In this document: piece after piece, positions 7,751 to 14,396 of the stretch | Layout: the number at the start of each line of letters is the position of its first letter | Numbering within the stretch: position 1 is the stretch's first letter | Source of the DNA: MKRK01 sp001896915 | Lineage (GTDB): Bacteria > Bacillota > Clostridia > Oscillospirales > Acutalibacteraceae | Length of the DNA: 17,619 bases | Reading direction: 5' to 3' | Assembly: GCA_937973935.1 (NCBI GenBank) | Contig: CALJJF010000007.1 | Span: 1-17,619, forward strand | The notes under the pieces: model-generated | The model's database searches: none | What the model was told of the DNA's origin: nothing | The model's input: only the letters and a program-made list of their open reading frames with translations | Program-made: the position numbers and the translations under genes

Positions 7751-7803
7751 TTTGTCAATCAGGCAAATATATATTGACAAATCGACAGACAATGGTATAT
7801 ACT
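7751..7803 (+). promoter_or_regulatory. Sigma-A promoter with a 9-bp dyad over the -35 box
   Basis: TTGACA (7774-7779) and TATACT (7798-7803) are 18 bases apart; TATATA two bases earlier gives a 16-base spacer. A perfect inverted repeat, TTTGTCAAT (7751-7759) and ATTGACAAA (7773-7781) with a 13-base centre, covers the -35 box and could be an operator. The 60 bases before it (7688-7750) show no gene and no clear terminator for the vWA gene. Confidence 0.75.
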
Positions 7804-7829
7804 GTTAAAAAACAAGGAGGGTTTGAGAT

Positions 7830-7913
7830 ATGTTCAATGCAACCAGTTTAAAAAGCATCCGAATCATGCTTATGTCTTTGTATGGACATGGGCTTGAACC
7901 TGTATTGTCATAA
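7830..7913 (+). CDS. 27-residue leader peptide or small protein
   Basis: A very short ORF with an excellent ribosome-binding site: AAGGAGG (7814-7820), nine bases, ATG. It starts MFNATSLKSIR and ends LYGHGLEPVLS, with a basic and hydrophobic middle. It lies about 20 bases after a good promoter and 25 bases before a strong terminator. There is no run of one amino acid, so it is not a classic amino-acid attenuator. The last codons (GGG CTT GAA CCT) carry a near-copy of the terminator's 3' arm. Two readings fit: a regulatory leader for the downstream operon, or a free-standing small peptide gene. Translation is likely; the function is not known. Confidence 0.6.
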   Translation: MFNATSLKSIRIMLMSLYGHGLEPVLS

Positions 7914-7929
7914 TCATTGTAGATGATTA
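7911..7929 (+). promoter_or_regulatory. Small hairpin at the leader stop codon
   Basis: TAATCAT (7911-7917) pairs perfectly with ATGATTA (7923-7929) around TGTAG. The TAA stop is the first base triplet of the stem, so a terminating ribosome would melt it. It may act as a pause or switching element of an attenuator. Confidence 0.4.
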
Positions 7930-7938
7930 ACAGATGAT

Positions 7939-7977
7939 AAGCGGTTTTGAGTCATTATGGCTTGAAACCGCTTTTTT
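7939..7977 (+). terminator. Intrinsic terminator or attenuator before the GNAT operon
   Basis: AAGCGGTTTTGAG (7939-7951) pairs with CTTGAAACCGCTT (7961-7973), 13 bp with two G-U pairs and a 9-base loop, followed by a T-run to 7977. It lies between a strong promoter and a four-gene operon that shows no other promoter, so it probably sets how much transcript reads through. Confidence 0.85.
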
Positions 7978-8004
7978 ATATGAATTTTGAAAGGGTGGCA
8001 CTTC

Positions 8005-8085
8005 ATGACATTGGCAAAAAACAATCAGAGGTTTCGATTGGAACGAATATTTAGAATGAAAGAAAGTGATACCTATGATAGTTGA
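8005..8085 (+). CDS. Possible 26-residue ORF coupled to the GNAT gene
   Basis: ATG 8005 has an AAGGGTGG six bases upstream. The ORF (MTLAKNNQRFRLERIF...) stops at 8085, overlapping the GNAT start at 8075 by 11 bases. It could couple translation to the next gene, or be chance. No family was recognised. Confidence 0.3.
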   Translation: MTLAKNNQRFRLERIFRMKESDTYDS

Positions 8086-8923
8086 ATTTTATACAGACTT
8101 CGAGAAGTTTAAAAGTGACACCCGGGAGGTTTTGCTGGAGCATGAAGCGCAAAACAATCTTTTTTTGGGAAACCTTTTATACGGGCAATACAATGAAAAC
8201 TGGTTATTGATCACGGTGAAGGAGGATGGCGGCAGCGTTTTGCTCTCTTGCTTGCTGACACCGCCGTTCAATCTGCTGGTTTACGAAACAGGAAACAGAG
8301 ACAGCGGAAGTGCTTTGGAATGGTTGATTGATGCAATTGTGGAAAGAAATTATAATATCCCGGGGATTTTGTGTAAAGACAAGCTGGCGGAACGGTTTGC
8401 GGCATATTACTGCAAAAAAGCAAACGTATCTGCCCATAAGGAACTGGATATGAATCTAATGATATTGGATAAAGCGCCGCGAGCGTCGGCGACCCCCGGA
8501 AGGTTACGGATATTGTCCGCAGAGGACTTGTTTTTTGTTCCCTATTGGGAGCTGCAGTTTAACACGGAATGTGGCTTGCCGCGGCAGGAGTTGGAGGATA
8601 TGATCCGAAAGGCCAAAAGAGACATTGACGCGGAAAAGCATTATATCTGGGAAGACAGGGTTCCGGTTTCGCAGGCGGTGAACGGAAGAAATACGGTGAA
8701 CGGTGGCGGGGTCAACGGGGGATATACACCTCCCGTGTATCGGGGAAGGGGGGACTCCACTGCCTGTGTGGGGGCGGTTTGCCGAAAGATGTTTGGACAG
8801 GGGAAACAGTTTTGTTGTTTGTTTGCCGATAAGGAGAAGCCTGTTTCCAACAAGGTGTATAAGAACATCGGGTTTCAAACCCAATGTGTATTCAGTGAGA
8901 TAAAATTCTGTAGGGAGGATTGA
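8075..8923 (+). CDS. GNAT-family N-acetyltransferase
   Basis: A 282-residue GCN5-related acetyltransferase, which should transfer acetyl from acetyl-CoA to an amine. The C-terminal half has the diagnostic strand and pyrophosphate loop, GGYTPPVYRGRGDSTACVG (R223-G-R-G226), followed by FCCLFADKEKPVSNKVYKNI, the usual 'SN..Y...GF' ending. The N-terminal ~130 residues form the extra domain seen in larger GNATs. ATG 8075 is chosen over the in-frame GTG at 8066; the weak AGAAAGTGAT just upstream is the best available ribosome site. A small ORF overlaps the start. The region before the loop is Asn/Gly-rich (NGRNTVNGGG), probably a loop. It is the first gene of a tight operon with the methyltransferase, overlapping it or separated by two bases. 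The substrate is unknown. Confidence 0.88.
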   Translation: MIVEFYTDFEKFKSDTREVLLEHEAQNNLFLGNLLYGQYNENWLLITVKEDGGSVLLSCLLTPPFNLLVYETGNRDSGSALEWLIDAIVERNYNIPGILCKDKLAERFAAYYCKKANVSAHKELDMNLMILDKAPRASATPGRLRILSAEDLFFVPYWELQFNTECGLPRQELEDMIRKAKRDIDAEKHYIWEDRVPVSQAVNGRNTVNGGGVNGGYTPPVYRGRGDSTACVGAVCRKMFGQGKQFCCLFADKEKPVSNKVYKNIGFQTQCVFSEIKFCRED

Positions 8924-8925
8924 TG

Positions 8926-9672
8926 ATGGACAAAACGTACGTGCTGGATCAAATTTTTAAAAGGGTAAAAGTGCACCCGTCTGCCGCTGTTTTGGATGTG
9001 GGGTGCGGGGATGGAAAGACTCTGGTGTTTTTAAAAGAGCGATATCAGCTGACAGGGGAACTGACCGGGATTGACAAACGGGATAAGAATTTTATATCTT
9101 CGGTTGAGCAAAAGGAAAAGGGGATTCGGCTGATGCAAATGGACGCTTCCCAAACGCTTTTGTTTCCCGATGAAAGTTTTAATGTGATCATTCATAAGGA
9201 TACACTGGAGTGCATTCCCGATATCGGCGGGCATATTCACGAGCTGGCCCGAGTGTTGAAGCCCGGCGGGACAGTAGTTTGTGTGCATCGGGACTGGGAA
9301 AGCATAGTGAGCAACGGTCGGAACAAGGATTTGATCAACAAAGCGATCCATGGGTATGCCAATTTTTTGCAAGCCGGGTGGATGGACAGCTGTGACGGCT
9401 GGATCGGCAGACGGCTGTGGGGGTATTTTAACAAAACGGGGTTGTTCGACGGGGAGATTTGCTGTTACAATGAAATTGAGACGAAATATGAGCCGGGGTA
9501 TAGGGGTTTTCACTATTGGCAAGAAATGAATCATTTTATCGAGCCAAAGGGGTTTTTGACCAAAGAAGAATATGGCGAGCTGATTGAGGATATGGAGGAG
9601 ACATGGAAAAACGGTACCTATATTTTTGCTTCTCCGTTTTATTTTTATATTGGAAAAAAGAGAGGTTCATGA
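8926..9672 (+). CDS. Class I SAM-dependent methyltransferase
   Basis: A protein of about 248 residues. Motif I (VLDVGCGDG, residues 22-30), an acidic residue after strand 2 (TGIDKRD), FPDESFNVIIHKDTLECIPD and RVLKPGGTVVCVHRD are all standard for a Rossmann-fold methyltransferase that binds S-adenosylmethionine. AGGGAGG (8912-8918) is seven bases from ATG 8926; ATG 8923, overlapping the GNAT stop as TGATG, is the alternative. Either way translation is coupled to the GNAT. The C-terminal half is rich in Trp, Tyr and Gly and probably forms the substrate lid. It is not obviously an rRNA methyltransferase, and the substrate cannot be named. It is the second gene of the operon; 35 bases separate it from the isomerase-like gene. 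Confidence 0.9.
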   Translation: MDKTYVLDQIFKRVKVHPSAAVLDVGCGDGKTLVFLKERYQLTGELTGIDKRDKNFISSVEQKEKGIRLMQMDASQTLLFPDESFNVIIHKDTLECIPDIGGHIHELARVLKPGGTVVCVHRDWESIVSNGRNKDLINKAIHGYANFLQAGWMDSCDGWIGRRLWGYFNKTGLFDGEICCYNEIETKYEPGYRGFHYWQEMNHFIEPKGFLTKEEYGELIEDMEETWKNGTYIFASPFYFYIGKKRGS

Positions 9673-9707
9673 TACAATAAACGGGACAAAGCAGGGGAGT
9701 GATGGTC

Positions 9708-10493
9708 TTGACAAGAAAGATATCGATTGCGTCTTTTTTTGATTACAATTTGCCGATCGAAAAACAGATTTCATTGGCATCCCAAGCGGGGTTTACTCAT
9801 TTCACTTTCAGCGCAAATTATGAGCACTGCGGAATTTTGGACAGGAATGAGAAAGCACTCAAAGAAGTATTGAAAAACCATCATCTGTCCGTGGATACGA
9901 TTCATGGACCCACTCTTGACAAGGACGATGCTTTTCCGATTATCAAGCGGCTTTGCACGGTTGCCAATGAACTGGAGGTGCCTGTAATGGTGCTCCACTG
10001 CAGTTGCTTTGCGTTCAGGCAGGAACAATATACGCAAAGAAAACAGGATATCTCGGAAAAGATACAAAAGCTTGAATCCATTTCAAAAGAAACAGGGATA
10101 CGGTTCGCCCTTGAGAACGTGTTACCCGGACCGGCGACGGAGCTGGTGAAGGAAATGGTACTTTGCGGTGACCCCAGGTATATTGGCTTTTGTTATGATT
10201 CTGCCCATGACCAGATAGACGGGCCCAATCCCTTCACATTGCTGGAAGAGTTGAAAGACAGACTGTTTACTGCTCATATTTCTGACAGGTTAAGAGAGTT
10301 TGAGGACCATGTGATACCCGGGGAAGGGTTCATTGATTTTACGAAGATGTGTGAAATCCTTCGTGGTTCATCACTGAATCCGCCGTTGTTGACAGAGGTT
10401 ATGATGACCCATTCAGAATTTAAGGAACATCAAGTGTTTTTGAAGAATGCCTATGAGCAGGCTTGCGAATTGCATGACAGAATTTGGGGTTAA
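9708..10493 (+). CDS. Sugar isomerase/epimerase-like TIM-barrel protein
   Basis: A 261-residue protein of the xylose-isomerase-like / AP-endonuclease-2 barrel superfamily. The start is a TTG at 9708 (MTRKISIASFFDYN) because GGGGAG (9694-9699) lies eight bases upstream; ATG 9702 is only two bases from it. The expected metal ligands are in order: Glu136 (FALENV), Asp164 and His167 (CYDSAHD), His190 (TAHISDR) and Glu230 (LLTEVM). It may isomerise or epimerise a sugar, or a sugar acid or inositol, in the cytoplasm; the exact substrate is unclear. The stop is six bases before the glycosidase gene, so it is probably part of a catabolic route for sugar released by that enzyme. Confidence 0.9.
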   Translation: MTRKISIASFFDYNLPIEKQISLASQAGFTHFTFSANYEHCGILDRNEKALKEVLKNHHLSVDTIHGPTLDKDDAFPIIKRLCTVANELEVPVMVLHCSCFAFRQEQYTQRKQDISEKIQKLESISKETGIRFALENVLPGPATELVKEMVLCGDPRYIGFCYDSAHDQIDGPNPFTLLEELKDRLFTAHISDRLREFEDHVIPGEGFIDFTKMCEILRGSSLNPPLLTEVMMTHSEFKEHQVFLKNAYEQACELHDRIWG

Positions 10494-10499
10494 GAAAAC

Positions 10500-12515
10500 A
10501 TGATGAACAACGGTGTAGGCGTTTTTAAAGATTGCATGGTAATCCATCAATACAATATTCTGACCATTGAAAATGACGGGATCCGGCAAAAAATTGATTT
10601 GTCGGGCGGTTTTCCGGTCTCTTTGTTTGTAGAAAATAAAAAAAGCGGGTATCGTTTTGAAAATTGGGAGAGAAAAACGGCAATGTTTCATCTTTCCGGG
10701 TTTGATTTTACGGATTGTACCGTCATTGTTGGCTGTGAAACCCATGACCATTTTGGCTTGTCCGAAGCTTGTTTGGCGGTTTCGGTTTTATACACCGGAC
10801 AGGAAAAAACAGTGAAGCAGGTGTTTGAGATATATCCCGGTTCCCCTTTTATTGTCTCCACGTTGTATGCCAAGGGTTCTTTTTTGACCGTAGCGGAAAA
10901 GGCAGAAGAAAAAGCCACCGGCATTGAGAAAAAGGCGGAAGCTATAGCCGGGATTCTGCCGCATGAGGACACGGTGGAGGCAATCGGTTTGGGTTGTAAG
11001 CATCTCAAGCTGGAAACCGTTTCGCTGTTTGACAATACCGACACGAACAATACCCTTGTGAAAACAGGTGAGGAAATGTTATATACCGGTCGGGTGCAAA
11101 GCTTTGACGGAAATTTGTTCGTGATAAAGGATTATATCGGCGGGGAAGCGCTTCTTTTGGCAAAGGACGGAATTCTGAACCCGGGGCAGTTTAGTTTGCG
11201 AGTGAAAGGGACGGAGTTTGCCGAAATTGCAGGAAGCGGGCTTGATGGTCTATGTACGGACGAATTTGTGCCTTGCTACGGGGTAACCATCGGCGTCGCA
11301 CCGGCAGAAGAGATCAAACGGGCATACAAAAAGCATTACGGGAAAGTTTACCGGGGCGACCGGTCGGGGGCTTTGTTTGTTATGTCTAACACATGGGGGG
11401 ACCGCAACCAGGACAAAGCGGTCTGCGAAGCGTTTATCAAAAAAGAAATTGAAACCGCTCATTTTTTGGGTGTGGATATTGTGCAAATCGACGACGGCTG
11501 GCAAAAAGGGACAACGTCAAACTCCGCATTGAAACAAGGCGTTTGGGAAGGGTATTATGACTTTGACCCGTTGTTTTGGAATGTGAACAAAGAAAAATTT
11601 CCGAACGGTTTGGAGCCGATTGTCGCTTTTGCAAATGAGAACCATGTAAAACTGGGGTTGTGGTTTTCACCGGATTCGTCACAGGATTTTTGCAACTGGC
11701 AAAAAGATGCCGAGGTTTTATTGGGGCTTTTTCGGCAGTATGGCGTCGGGTATTTCAAACTGGATGGGATAAAAATCCGCAACAAGTGCTGCGAAGCCAA
11801 TCTGATTAAAATGATGGAAACGGTGACACAAAAAAGCGGTGGCTTGGTCAGCTTCAATCTTGACATTACCGCAGAACGGCGGTTCGGCTATTTATATCAA
11901 AAGCAGTTCGGGACGTTGTTTGTGGAGAATCGATACACCGACTGGGGCAGTTATTATCCTGCTTGGACCATGAAAAATTTGTGGCAGCTGGCAGAAGTTC
12001 TGCCCGCCAAAAAGCTGTTGTTTGAGGTATTGAACCTAAGACGAAACAAGCATGTTTACACAGACGATCCATTGGCACCGAACGGTTACGATGCGGATTA
12101 TGCTTTTGCGGGTGTGATGGTTGCCAACCCGTTGTTGTGGATGGAAATGAGCAGCCTCGAGGAGAAAGACAAGGACAGGCTTTCGGAGATCATCAAGGTT
12201 TACAAGCAGCACAGTAAAATCCTTTTGGCAGCTGAAATACTTCCCTTGGGAAGAATGCCGGACGGAACAGAATTTACCGGCTTTCAAGCGATTGTGAAGG
12301 ACGGAGAAGGGTATCTGTTGCTGTTTCGTGAATATACCGGGATGAATTCTTATGATTTTATACTGCATGATTTATTTGCTTGTCGCTTATCCATAAAGAT
12401 TCTGGCACAAAACGGAGATGCGGTGATTGCCGATTGTGTTTCCGATGAGGGTAGAATTCATGTAGAATTTTCTAATCAAAACAATTATGTGTTTGTAAAG
12501 TATCTGATATGTTGA
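10500..12515 (+). CDS. GH36-like alpha-galactosidase-type glycosidase
   Basis: A 671-residue protein with no signal peptide, so it is probably cytoplasmic. The first ~280 residues form a beta-rich N-terminal domain. The (beta/alpha)8 barrel begins near VMSNTWGDRNQD, with IVQIDDGWQKG, LGLWFSPDSSQDF and the nucleophile context YFKLDGI (Asp422), matching the 'KxD' of clan GH-D enzymes. Asp481 (ENRYTDWGSYYP) is the likely acid/base. A beta-sandwich tail closes the protein. The pattern fits GH36 (alpha-galactosidase or alpha-N-acetylgalactosaminidase), but KLDG instead of KWD and the missing SGGGR motif place it in a divergent subfamily, so specificity is uncertain. Tandem ATGs at 10500 and 10503 have no strong ribosome site; translation probably depends on the isomerase gene six bases upstream. 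It is the last gene of the operon. Confidence 0.8.
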   Translation: MMNNGVGVFKDCMVIHQYNILTIENDGIRQKIDLSGGFPVSLFVENKKSGYRFENWERKTAMFHLSGFDFTDCTVIVGCETHDHFGLSEACLAVSVLYTGQEKTVKQVFEIYPGSPFIVSTLYAKGSFLTVAEKAEEKATGIEKKAEAIAGILPHEDTVEAIGLGCKHLKLETVSLFDNTDTNNTLVKTGEEMLYTGRVQSFDGNLFVIKDYIGGEALLLAKDGILNPGQFSLRVKGTEFAEIAGSGLDGLCTDEFVPCYGVTIGVAPAEEIKRAYKKHYGKVYRGDRSGALFVMSNTWGDRNQDKAVCEAFIKKEIETAHFLGVDIVQIDDGWQKGTTSNSALKQGVWEGYYDFDPLFWNVNKEKFPNGLEPIVAFANENHVKLGLWFSPDSSQDFCNWQKDAEVLLGLFRQYGVGYFKLDGIKIRNKCCEANLIKMMETVTQKSGGLVSFNLDITAERRFGYLYQKQFGTLFVENRYTDWGSYYPAWTMKNLWQLAEVLPAKKLLFEVLNLRRNKHVYTDDPLAPNGYDADYAFAGVMVANPLLWMEMSSLEEKDKDRLSEIIKVYKQHSKILLAAEILPLGRMPDGTEFTGFQAIVKDGEGYLLLFREYTGMNSYDFILHDLFACRLSIKILAQNGDAVIADCVSDEGRIHVEFSNQNNYVFVKYLIC

Positions 12516-12516
12516 G

Positions 12517-12554
12517 AAACCCGCTGTACGAAAGAGACGTACAGCGAGTTTTAT
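12517..12554. terminator. Bidirectional terminator between convergent genes
   Basis: AAACCCGCTGTACG (12517-12530) pairs with CGTACAGCGAGTTT (12538-12551), one mismatch, 7-base loop. T's follow in the rightward sense and, on the other strand, in the leftward sense. It serves the glycosidase operon and the leftward gene ending at 12565. Confidence 0.8.
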
Positions 12555-12564
12555 GTAATCAGGG

Positions 12565-13467
12565 TTAATCCATAGGGTAGACCAGCCATTTATTGAACAA
12601 AAGAAAGCTTTTTCCGTTTTTGATCATATAAACAATGGCTGTTTGTCTCTCACCGTCCACCTGGAAAGTCGCGTATAACACTCTGAAATCTGTGGTTTCT
12701 TTGCCGTTTACCTGAATGGAGGATAATGCTTTTTCAGTAAACCCTTCGGGCTTTACATCTGTGACAGAAAGAGAGCCTTTGTTAATATTGTCCGTTTTCA
12801 ACGCTTTGACGGTTTCCTTGAATTCCGATTCTGTCAAACCTTCAGGTAAAAGAATGTTTTTAAGAGCCTGATCGGCATCGTTGTTGAACAATGCTGTATA
12901 AAGCCGTGTTGCTGACGCTTGGGGGGTGGATGACATAAAACCAATGGTGAATAATCCGGCGACAATTGTGAAAGCCAACAGAACGCCCACAATTACGGGA
13001 GCAAGCCGTTTTTTGCGTTTGGGTGGTGTAACAGCAACAGGTTCAGGAGGTGCTTCCATGGTTTGCGTGTTGTCAAAGAACGCCACCTCAATGATTTCGA
13101 CAGACTCATCATCGGTACCTTCCAATGGTGGTTCAGCAGAAGTAATGTCCGATTCTTCTTCGATTGGTACAGGCGTTTCGTTTTCGGCTTCTTCGATTGG
13201 CACAGGCGCTTCGCTTTCGGTATCTTCGATTGATACAGGCGTTTCGCTTTCGGTATCTTCGATTGATACAGGCGTTTCAATTCCGGATTCCTCTATTGGC
13301 ACAGGCGCTTCAATTGCGGATTCCTCAATGACTGGTACTTCGAATCCTGCTTCTTCGATTATTTCTGGTGTTTCGATTATGGATTCTTCATCCAAGAGGC
13401 TTTTTTTGCAGGATGAACAGATATCAATTTCATCCGGTAAATCCTGACCGCAGTATTTGCATTTCAT
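12565..13467 (-). CDS. Zinc-ribbon membrane protein with 11-residue acidic repeats
   Basis: A 300-residue protein. The ATG at 13467-13465 has GGAGG seven bases upstream, which excludes the longer frame to 13518. It opens with a zinc ribbon (MKCKYCGQDLPDEIDICSSC, two CxxC pairs). Residues about 28-110 are acidic repeats of the form TPVSIEDTESE / APVPIEEAENE, 11 residues each. A basic KRKKR precedes one transmembrane helix (LAPVIVGVLLAFTIVAGLFT). The last ~115 residues are a soluble domain (ASATRLYTALFNNDADQALK to LFNKWLVYPMD), probably outside the cell. The layout resembles zinc-ribbon-TM-extracellular proteins common in Clostridia; the function is unknown. The upstream 150 bases show only weak promoter-like sequence. 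Confidence 0.88.
   Translation of the reverse strand: MKCKYCGQDLPDEIDICSSCKKSLLDEESIIETPEIIEEAGFEVPVIEESAIEAPVPIEESGIETPVSIEDTESETPVSIEDTESEAPVPIEEAENETPVPIEEESDITSAEPPLEGTDDESVEIIEVAFFDNTQTMEAPPEPVAVTPPKRKKRLAPVIVGVLLAFTIVAGLFTIGFMSSTPQASATRLYTALFNNDADQALKNILLPEGLTESEFKETVKALKTDNINKGSLSVTDVKPEGFTEKALSSIQVNGKETTDFRVLYATFQVDGERQTAIVYMIKNGKSFLLFNKWLVYPMD
13157..13384 (-). repeat. Seven 33-bp (one 30-bp) in-frame tandem repeats
   Basis: Units begin at 13157, 13190, 13223, 13256, 13289, 13322 (30 bp) and 13352. The middle units are near-identical (TCTTCGATTGATACAGGCG and the following bases) and the outer ones have diverged. Each encodes 11 residues with a Pro-Val/hydrophobic core and acidic Ser/Glu tail. 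There are no spacers, so this is a coding minisatellite, likely to vary in copy number between strains. Confidence 0.9.
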
Positions 13468-13596
13468 ATTATGACCTCCAATACCATTGTTTTTTACGGA
13501 GATTGGTATAGAATACAAAATTAACCAACAGTTTAGAATATGCAGGAAAATGGAGATTTGTGATAGTTTTCCGATGAAAACTAATAAAAACAGGAT

Positions 13597-13632
13597 AAAA
13601 ATGAAAAACCCTGCTTATGAAAAGCAGGGTTT
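13597..13632 (-). terminator. Terminator of the rpsF-ssb-rpsR operon
   Basis: Read leftward, AAACCCTGCTT (13632-13622) pairs perfectly with AAGCAGGGTTT (13616-13606), 11 bp with a 5-base loop, followed by TTCATTTTTA. It lies 18 bases past the rpsR stop. Confidence 0.9.
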
Positions 13633-13649
13633 ACTTGTAGTAATTGAGA

Positions 13650-13904
13650 TTAATCGCTTACATAGGGCAACAATGCAATGTGGCGTGCACGTTTGATTGA
13701 TACCGTTAATTCACGTTGGTGATGTGCGCATGTGCCTGTAACTCTTCTGGGAAGAATCTTTGCTCTTTCCGAAATGAATTTACGAAGCTTTGCAACATCT
13801 TTATAATCAATGGTATTGATTCTGTCAACGCAAAAGCTGCAAACTTTTTTGCGGGCTTTTCTGTTACCGCGACCCGGTCTTTCGGACCGTTCTGATCTAT
13901 CCAT
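13650..13904 (-). CDS. rpsR: 30S ribosomal protein bS18
   Basis: An 84-residue small-subunit protein that pairs with S6 on the 30S platform. The core DYKDVAKLRKFISERAKILP and GTCAHHQRELTVSIKRARHI are characteristic. Cysteines at KVCSFC and the TCAHH stretch suggest the metal-binding form. The ATG is eight bases after AAGGAGG. It is last in the rpsF-ssb-rpsR order usual in Firmicutes, 40 bases after ssb. Confidence 0.97.
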   Translation of the reverse strand: MDRSERSERPGRGNRKARKKVCSFCVDRINTIDYKDVAKLRKFISERAKILPRRVTGTCAHHQRELTVSIKRARHIALLPYVSD

Positions 13905-13944
13905 TTAGGTAGCCTCCTTATCTGACAGTATGGATCAATACAGC

Positions 13945-14379
13945 TTAGAAGGGGAGATCGTCGTCTCCGTCTGTGATTTCTTCAAAATCACCTGTATTGA
14001 CGTTGGAAAATGACGGACTTTGAGAATCGTCATATCTCTGATTGGATGTACCGCCATCACGTTTTGATTCAGCAAAATGAACATTTTCAGCCATAACTTC
14101 GTATGCCTTGCGTTTATTATTGTCTTTGTCCACATAGCTTCTGACCTGCAAAGAACCGTTAACAGCAACAAGCTGGCCTTTGCGGAAATAGCTGGTGACA
14201 AATTCGGCTGTGCCTCTCCAGGCAACAATGTCAATAAAATCCGTCTGGCGTTCTGTGCCCGCTTTTACAAAAGAACGGTCAACAGCCAGTGTAAAGGTTG
14301 TTACAGGGACATTATTGGCAGTATGGCGAAGCTCGGGATCGGCAGTTAATCTACCCATTAAGGCTACGATATTCAGCAT
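13945..14379 (-). CDS. ssb: Single-stranded DNA-binding protein
   Basis: A 144-residue SSB that coats single-stranded DNA during replication, repair and recombination. The OB-fold is clear: MLNIVALMGRLTADPEL, FTLAVDRSF, TDFIDIVAWRGTAEFV and KGQLVAVNGSLQVRSY. A Ser/Asn/Gly-rich linker leads to the acidic tip DGDDDLPF, the docking tail for partner proteins. AAGGAAGG lies eight bases before ATG 14379; a second ATG four bases earlier is out of frame. It lies between rpsF (17 bases) and rpsR. Confidence 0.97.
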   Translation of the reverse strand: MLNIVALMGRLTADPELRHTANNVPVTTFTLAVDRSFVKAGTERQTDFIDIVAWRGTAEFVTSYFRKGQLVAVNGSLQVRSYVDKDNNKRKAYEVMAENVHFAESKRDGGTSNQRYDDSQSPSFSNVNTGDFEEITDGDDDLPF

Positions 14380-14396
14380 TCATTTCACCTTCCTTA

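Noticed and set aside
8640..8760. G-rich, Asn/Gly-rich stretch in the GNAT as a possible insertion or frameshift
   Set aside because: The reading frame continues into a correct acetyl-CoA loop with normal spacing, so it is most likely a natural loop.
8504..8884. Leftward ORFs within the GNAT gene
   Set aside because: They are antisense to the acetyl-CoA-binding region and have no start signals.
9031..9534. Leftward ORF of 167 codons within the methyltransferase
   Set aside because: It is antisense to the SAM-binding motifs; a shadow.
7780..9672. Leader plus methyltransferase as an Erm-type macrolide resistance operon
   Set aside because: The methyltransferase lacks features I would assign to rRNA adenine methyltransferases, it is the second gene rather than the first, and the leader matches no known Erm leader I can recall.
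13157..13384. Repeats that might suggest a CRISPR array
   Set aside because: The units are head-to-tail without spacers and in frame with a real gene.
12926..13447. Long rightward ORF (173 codons) opposite the repeat gene
   Set aside because: It is a shadow created by the repeats; it has no ribosome site, while the opposite strand has a zinc ribbon, a membrane helix and a clear ribosome site.
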